Shown: positions 61,050 through 64,000 of the stretch, piece after piece
Position numbering within the stretch: position 1 is the first letter of the stretch
Layout: every line of letters begins with the position of its first letter
Assembly: GCA_023213315.1 (NCBI GenBank)
Contig: JAKCPI010006109.1
Span: 124,001 to 188,000, forward strand
Direction: 5' to 3'
Length of the DNA stretch: 64,000 nt
Source: Euborellia annulipes
Lineage: Eukaryota; Arthropoda; Insecta; Dermaptera; Anisolabididae
The notes under the pieces: generated by a model
The model's input: the letters and a program-made list of their open reading frames with translations, nothing else
What the model was told of the DNA's origin: nothing
The model's database searches: none
Translations under genes and position numbers: made by a program

Positions 61050-61580
61050 TATTAGTCATTTCTAATCAAAAAATTACAGAGAGGATCAAGCTCCCCTATG
61101 CGTTTTCTTAAATGATTATTTTTACTTTCTTTTACCCATGAGAGAGAGAAAGTATTGGATTGATGTCAAAAATTCTATGTCGTGATTTTGCTGGATATAC
61201 ACGTTTTGAGGTCCCCTGATCTGTGTTCAATTTAAAGCATGAAGGAATTGAGCTAGGTGGTTGAAATTTTATATTTAAGTTAGACACCCCCCTAGGGCGT
61301 GAAGCTTTTTATCAAAATCAGCCATAAAGTACTACTGATGTACTTTTTCAGGATTTTCTGAAAATTCGCTCTAACGATTTTAATTAAAATTAAAAAATCA
61401 ATTATTTTTTAGATCCCACACCAGAATTTTTATAAAAGAAGATGAACAAAATCTTTATTGGATTTCTTTTCTATGTTTGACTACAAAAGATTCCATTAAA
61501 AACTTATTATACTTTTTTTAAAAACAATGAAATAATCACATAGAAAACGCATGCGGGTGCTTTGGTCCGTATATAATTGA
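61050..61580 (+). repeat. Segmental duplication C, copy 2, split by family A
   Basis: It shares with 58570-58780 the run from AAGCTCCCCTATGCG to AACGCATGCGGGTGC at about 90% identity by eye, with the family A insertion 61125-61427 in the T-run after GATTA. Confidence 0.8.
61125..61427 (-). mobile_element. Family A element, internally deleted, with known empty site
   Basis: It starts ACTTTCTTTTACCC and ends CACACCAGAA; the interior blocks are in reverse with the middle and most of the left hairpin deleted. The paralogous site at 58626-58640 has GATTA, six T, ATAAAAG without the element. Here five T lie on each side. This shows where the element begins and ends and that it targets T-runs, with up to 4 bp of T duplicated. 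Confidence 0.82.
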
Positions 61581-61699
61581 CATAAACAAGTTAAAATGAT
61601 GGAAAATTTTATTTCTATGCACCATATATATAAATAACTTAAATTTCTTATTCGATAATAAAATAGAGATTATATATTACTTTTTTTATTTTATTTCAG

Positions 61700-61766
61700 A
61701 ATTCCTTCGAAGATTCTTCTTGTCGTTGATCCAAGTAAACTCATCGTCATCCCGCTTATCCATTTG
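61700..61766 (+). ncRNA. Candidate non-coding exon, 67 nt, triplicated family copy 3
   Basis: Acceptor TTTTATTTTATTTCAG|AATTCC and donor CATTTG|GTGAGT. It is the same length as 57588-57654 and about 85% identical. The introns after the two copies also resemble each other for about 150 nt. Two plus-strand frames happen to be open in this copy but not in the paralogue, arguing against coding. Confidence 0.5.
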
Positions 61767-61952
61767 GTGAGTTTATTATTTTAACCCTTCTATTTTTTCA
61801 ATAATATTAATAGTTAGTAAGTGTCAGGTTTTTAAAGCAAGATGATGCATGAATCAAGAGATATTTTCTCGTAAAGTATTAAATTCGCCTTCCAGATTTT
61901 GATGATTCTCCACGTTTTAGACCTCCCTGAGTGCAAAAAAAAAAAAAAACAA

Positions 61953-62432
61953 TTTTGGGAATTATGTCTGTGTGTGTGTGAGCACGATTGCTTAAAAACC
62001 AAAGCAGCCAGATCGATGAAATTCGGTATATACTCCTTACACATAAATTTTAGATTTCTATCAACTTTTGGAGTAAATACATCACCTGGAAGTAATAAGT
62101 ACTTCACCTAAAAAGTTTTTTCAAAAATTTTGAAATTTTCAATTTGTTTGTTATATTCTGATAAATTACTTTATTTTAAAAAGTTCTTATTCTTTGACAT
62201 TTTTTTGAGTAATTTATCATAATATAACAAAAAAATTGAAAATTTCAAAATTTTTGAAAAAACTTTTCTGGTAAAGTACTATCTCCAAGTGACGTATTTA
62301 CTCCAAAAGTTCATACAGATCTACAATTTTAGTGTAAGGAGAATATACCGAATTTCATCGATCTTGTTACTAGCGTTTTTAAGCAATCGTGTTCACGCAC
62401 ATACACACACACACACAGACATAATTCCAAAA
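61953..62432. mobile_element. 480-bp palindrome, arms about 220 bp
   Basis: TTTTGGGAATTATGTCTGTG at 61953 pairs with the complement ending 62432. Arms pass through GAGCACGATTGCTTAAAAAC, GATCGATGAAATTCGGTATA, AACTTTTGGAGTAAATAC and TTTTTGAAATTTTCAAT? with scattered mismatches and small indels, to a ~37-bp loop at 62171-62207. The (TG)n/(CA)n tract is mirrored too. Arm divergence is clearly higher than in the palindrome at 52396. There is no coding signal: similar frames on both strands follow from the symmetry. Confidence 0.8.
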
Positions 62433-62726
62433 GAATATACGAGAAAGTTTTGGGGAAGCCATTCCCAATTTTTTATAAAACATTTGCAAAGTTCAGGTGT
62501 ACTGGACTGGAGGTAAAGAGAACATTCAATTTCAAACCAAATTTTTTTCAATTTCAATCCGGCGCAGGCGGACCCGAGTCAGAGGGAAAACCAAACTTCA
62601 TTTCTTACGGTTAGAATACAAAAACACTTATCATTCAAAAATTTGGAAAACTTTTTTTATTTTATTAAAAAAAAAATTTATAATCAAAGATAGATAAATT
62701 TGTTTCACCTGCCATATTACACAATC

Positions 62727-62996
62727 CATAGGCGTCGGAACTGGGGGGAGGGGGGCAGAGGGGGGCAAAATTTCTTCTTTTATAAGAAATTCATTTTTTT
62801 CCAAATTTTTGATAAAATCACTACCAAATTTTTTAAAATTTTAATTTTATTAAAATGGTGATTTTATTTAAAATTTTCAAAGTTTTATAGTAGATTTGTT
62901 TTTTGTTTTACTCTATTTGAACATATTAAATTATTTTAATTTTCTAAAAAAAATTTTTTGCCCCCCCCCTGATTCAAATTCGTTCCGGCGCCCCTG
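62727..62996. mobile_element. hAT-type MITE, 270 bp
   Basis: Ends CATAGGCGTCGGAAC and (other strand) CAGGGGCGCCGGAAC, flanked by the perfect 8-bp duplication ACACAATC (62719-62726 and 62997-63004). G-run and C-run patches lie just inside the ends, as in the 9704-10435 element, to which its terminus is related (CATAGGCGT). Non-coding. Confidence 0.85.
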
Positions 62997-63068
62997 ACAC
63001 AATCTCCAATTGCATTAATTACCAGTAAATTACACCCTCGTTGACCCCGCATTGCGGATATGCGCGGC

Positions 63069-63081
63069 AGGTCAAGGGTCA
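63069..63081 (+). promoter_or_regulatory. DR1-type nuclear receptor half-site pair
   Basis: AGGTCA-A-GGGTCA is a direct repeat with one-base spacing, the consensus bound by HNF4 and RXR/USP-type nuclear receptors. It sits in a short GC-rich patch (63030-63100) that also has TGACCC at 63042, about 750 bp before the candidate exon at 63829. A chance match is possible, since only the motif supports it. Confidence 0.35.
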
Positions 63082-63370
63082 AGGGGTGCTACCCGGGCAT
63101 CAAAATAAATTTTATAATTAATCTAGATATCTTAATAAAGATGTTCCTTAAATAATCAACGTGATAGACACAGACAAGCCATAGGCCCTGCCTTCAGCTC
63201 TAGAGGGGAGGGGGCCATCATTTTAATTTTGACTCTAAAGAGAATTGTGTTATTGAATTAATAAAGAAAATGTCTTGAAAATTTAGGAATTCTATATTGT
63301 CAAATAATTTTGGTTAATTTTTTTTTTGGGGTAGGGGCGGGAGGCGCCAATCAATCAATGTATTTGCCTA

Positions 63371-63512
63371 CGGGCTTGGTCTAGTTTGTAGCGTGCCTAC
63401 CTTCTATACCGAACGTCCCCAGGCAGCCGGATGATTTTATTTAAGCCATTTGGATACCAAATAGCTTAAATAGAAATGCCTGGACCCCCAATAGATATAA
63501 TAAATAATAACG
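63371..63512 (+). mobile_element. tRNA-derived SINE, degraded
   Basis: GGGCTTGGTCTAGTTTGTAG and GCGTGCCTACCTTCTATACC align to the head of the 50311 SINE. The tail TTTGGATACCAAATAGC, TAAATAGAAATGCC parallels the shared SINE tail. The B box is missing. Confidence 0.6.
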
Positions 63513-63532
63513 GTTATCTCAAAGTAATGAAA

Positions 63533-63609
63533 AATCCCGCACGCCCAGGGTTTGAACAGGGATCTTCTTTGTAGAAGCCGATATCCTAGTCTGCTACACC
63601 AGCGAGCCC
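63533..63609 (-). repeat. tRNA-like sequence
   Basis: On the minus strand GGGCTCGCTGGTGTAGCAGA, CTAGGATATCGGCTTCTAC has a good A-box and D-arm look and GTTCAAACCC a B-box look, as in tRNA-Glu/Asp-like genes. The acceptor ends do not pair convincingly and the anticodon stem is imperfect, so it is more likely a tRNA-derived repeat than a working tRNA. Confidence 0.5.
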
Positions 63610-63828
63610 TTTTTGCGTGATATTAAATTATATTTTGTAAATTAAATCTTTGTAAAGCATATTTAAAATTTTTTATTGACATTTTTAAAATAAAAAAAAA
63701 TTTTGATTGGATATTGAATTTTAAAAAAATGTTCACTTTCATTTATTTTATTATTTATTAAATAATGAGTATATAATTTTTTAAATTAATAAAATTAATA
63801 AATTTAATTATTATTTTATTTTTCACAG

Positions 63829-63983
63829 GGTAAACTCGAAGTTTCGTTGCCATGACTTTGACTCCATTGAAAACGAAAGCGAATGCCTCGTCTCTTTATT
63901 TCATCCATGACTTTGGCTGAATTTTCTCTCTTTCATCACATCAGCTTATTTTTATTTATTCTCAACTATTTCCATTATTTAAG
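63829..63983 (+). ncRNA. Candidate non-coding exon, 155 nt, last seen in the window
   Basis: Acceptor TTATTTTATTTTTCACAG|G and donor TATTTAAG|GTCAGTAA. The first 80 nt are mixed-composition (CGAAGTTTCGTTGCC, GAAAACGAAAGCGAATGCC). The frames stop after 8, 26 and 0 codons. The transcript, if real, continues past the window and could be the 5' UTR of a downstream gene. Confidence 0.45.
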
Positions 63984-64000
63984 GTCAGTAATACATTTAA

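Noticed and set aside
61700..61766. Minus-strand frame reading MDKRDDDEFTWIN from an ATG at 61763
   Set aside because: It looks protein-like, but the paralogous exon at 57588-57654 has a stop at the third codon after its ATG and the block is bounded by plus-strand splice sites.
1..64000. CRISPR array, operon or other prokaryotic system
   Set aside because: No regularly spaced direct repeats with unique spacers. Spliced gene structure and repeat content are eukaryotic.

Overview
The window is eukaryotic, very AT-rich (non-coding DNA is mostly A/T with many homopolymer runs) and heavily populated by dispersed repeats. The only unambiguous protein gene is the amino-terminal half of the giant atypical cadherin Fat (ft, orthologous group of Drosophila fat and vertebrate FAT4), on the minus strand at 39630-44879. 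Its residue-level similarity to arthropod Fat, together with the AT richness and hAT, MITE and tRNA-SINE content, suggests an arthropod, most likely an insect. I cannot name the order or species from the sequence alone.

Layout. (1) 1-39629 is the start of one ft intron of at least 39.6 kb. No further cadherin exon is visible in it. It carries copies of a ~1 kb hairpin-ended repeat (called family A here), hAT-type elements with 8-bp duplications, a Tc1/mariner-like MITE, two other dispersed families (C and D), tRNA-derived SINEs, palindromic elements, and a CpG/GA-rich island near 15.6-16.1 kb. (2) 39630-44879 is a single 5.25-kb coding exon of 1750 codons: a signal peptide and sixteen cadherin repeats, the last cut by a phase-0 splice donor. 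(3) 44880-45450 is the GC-richer ft leader and a probable bidirectional promoter. (4) 45.3-64 kb runs upstream of ft. A series of short segments there, each flanked by good plus-strand splice signals and with no frame open throughout, looks like a spliced non-coding transcript diverging from ft. Several of its exons are duplicated. The same interval carries more family A copies, two near-perfect palindromes inserted in or beside one of them, a degenerate hAT element with a second hAT element nested in it, and a 480-bp palindrome.

How the parts relate. Fat is a plasma-membrane receptor for Dachsous in planar cell polarity and Hippo signalling. Only its ligand-binding extracellular amino-terminal half is in this window; the remaining repeats, EGF/laminin-G region, membrane segment and cytoplasmic tail must lie beyond coordinate 1 or in unseen small exons. 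The most novel items are the family A element (an internal empty-site comparison shows that it moves), the palindromic insertions, and the duplicated non-coding exon series opposite ft. All repeat boundaries and exon calls were read by eye, without database or transcript support.
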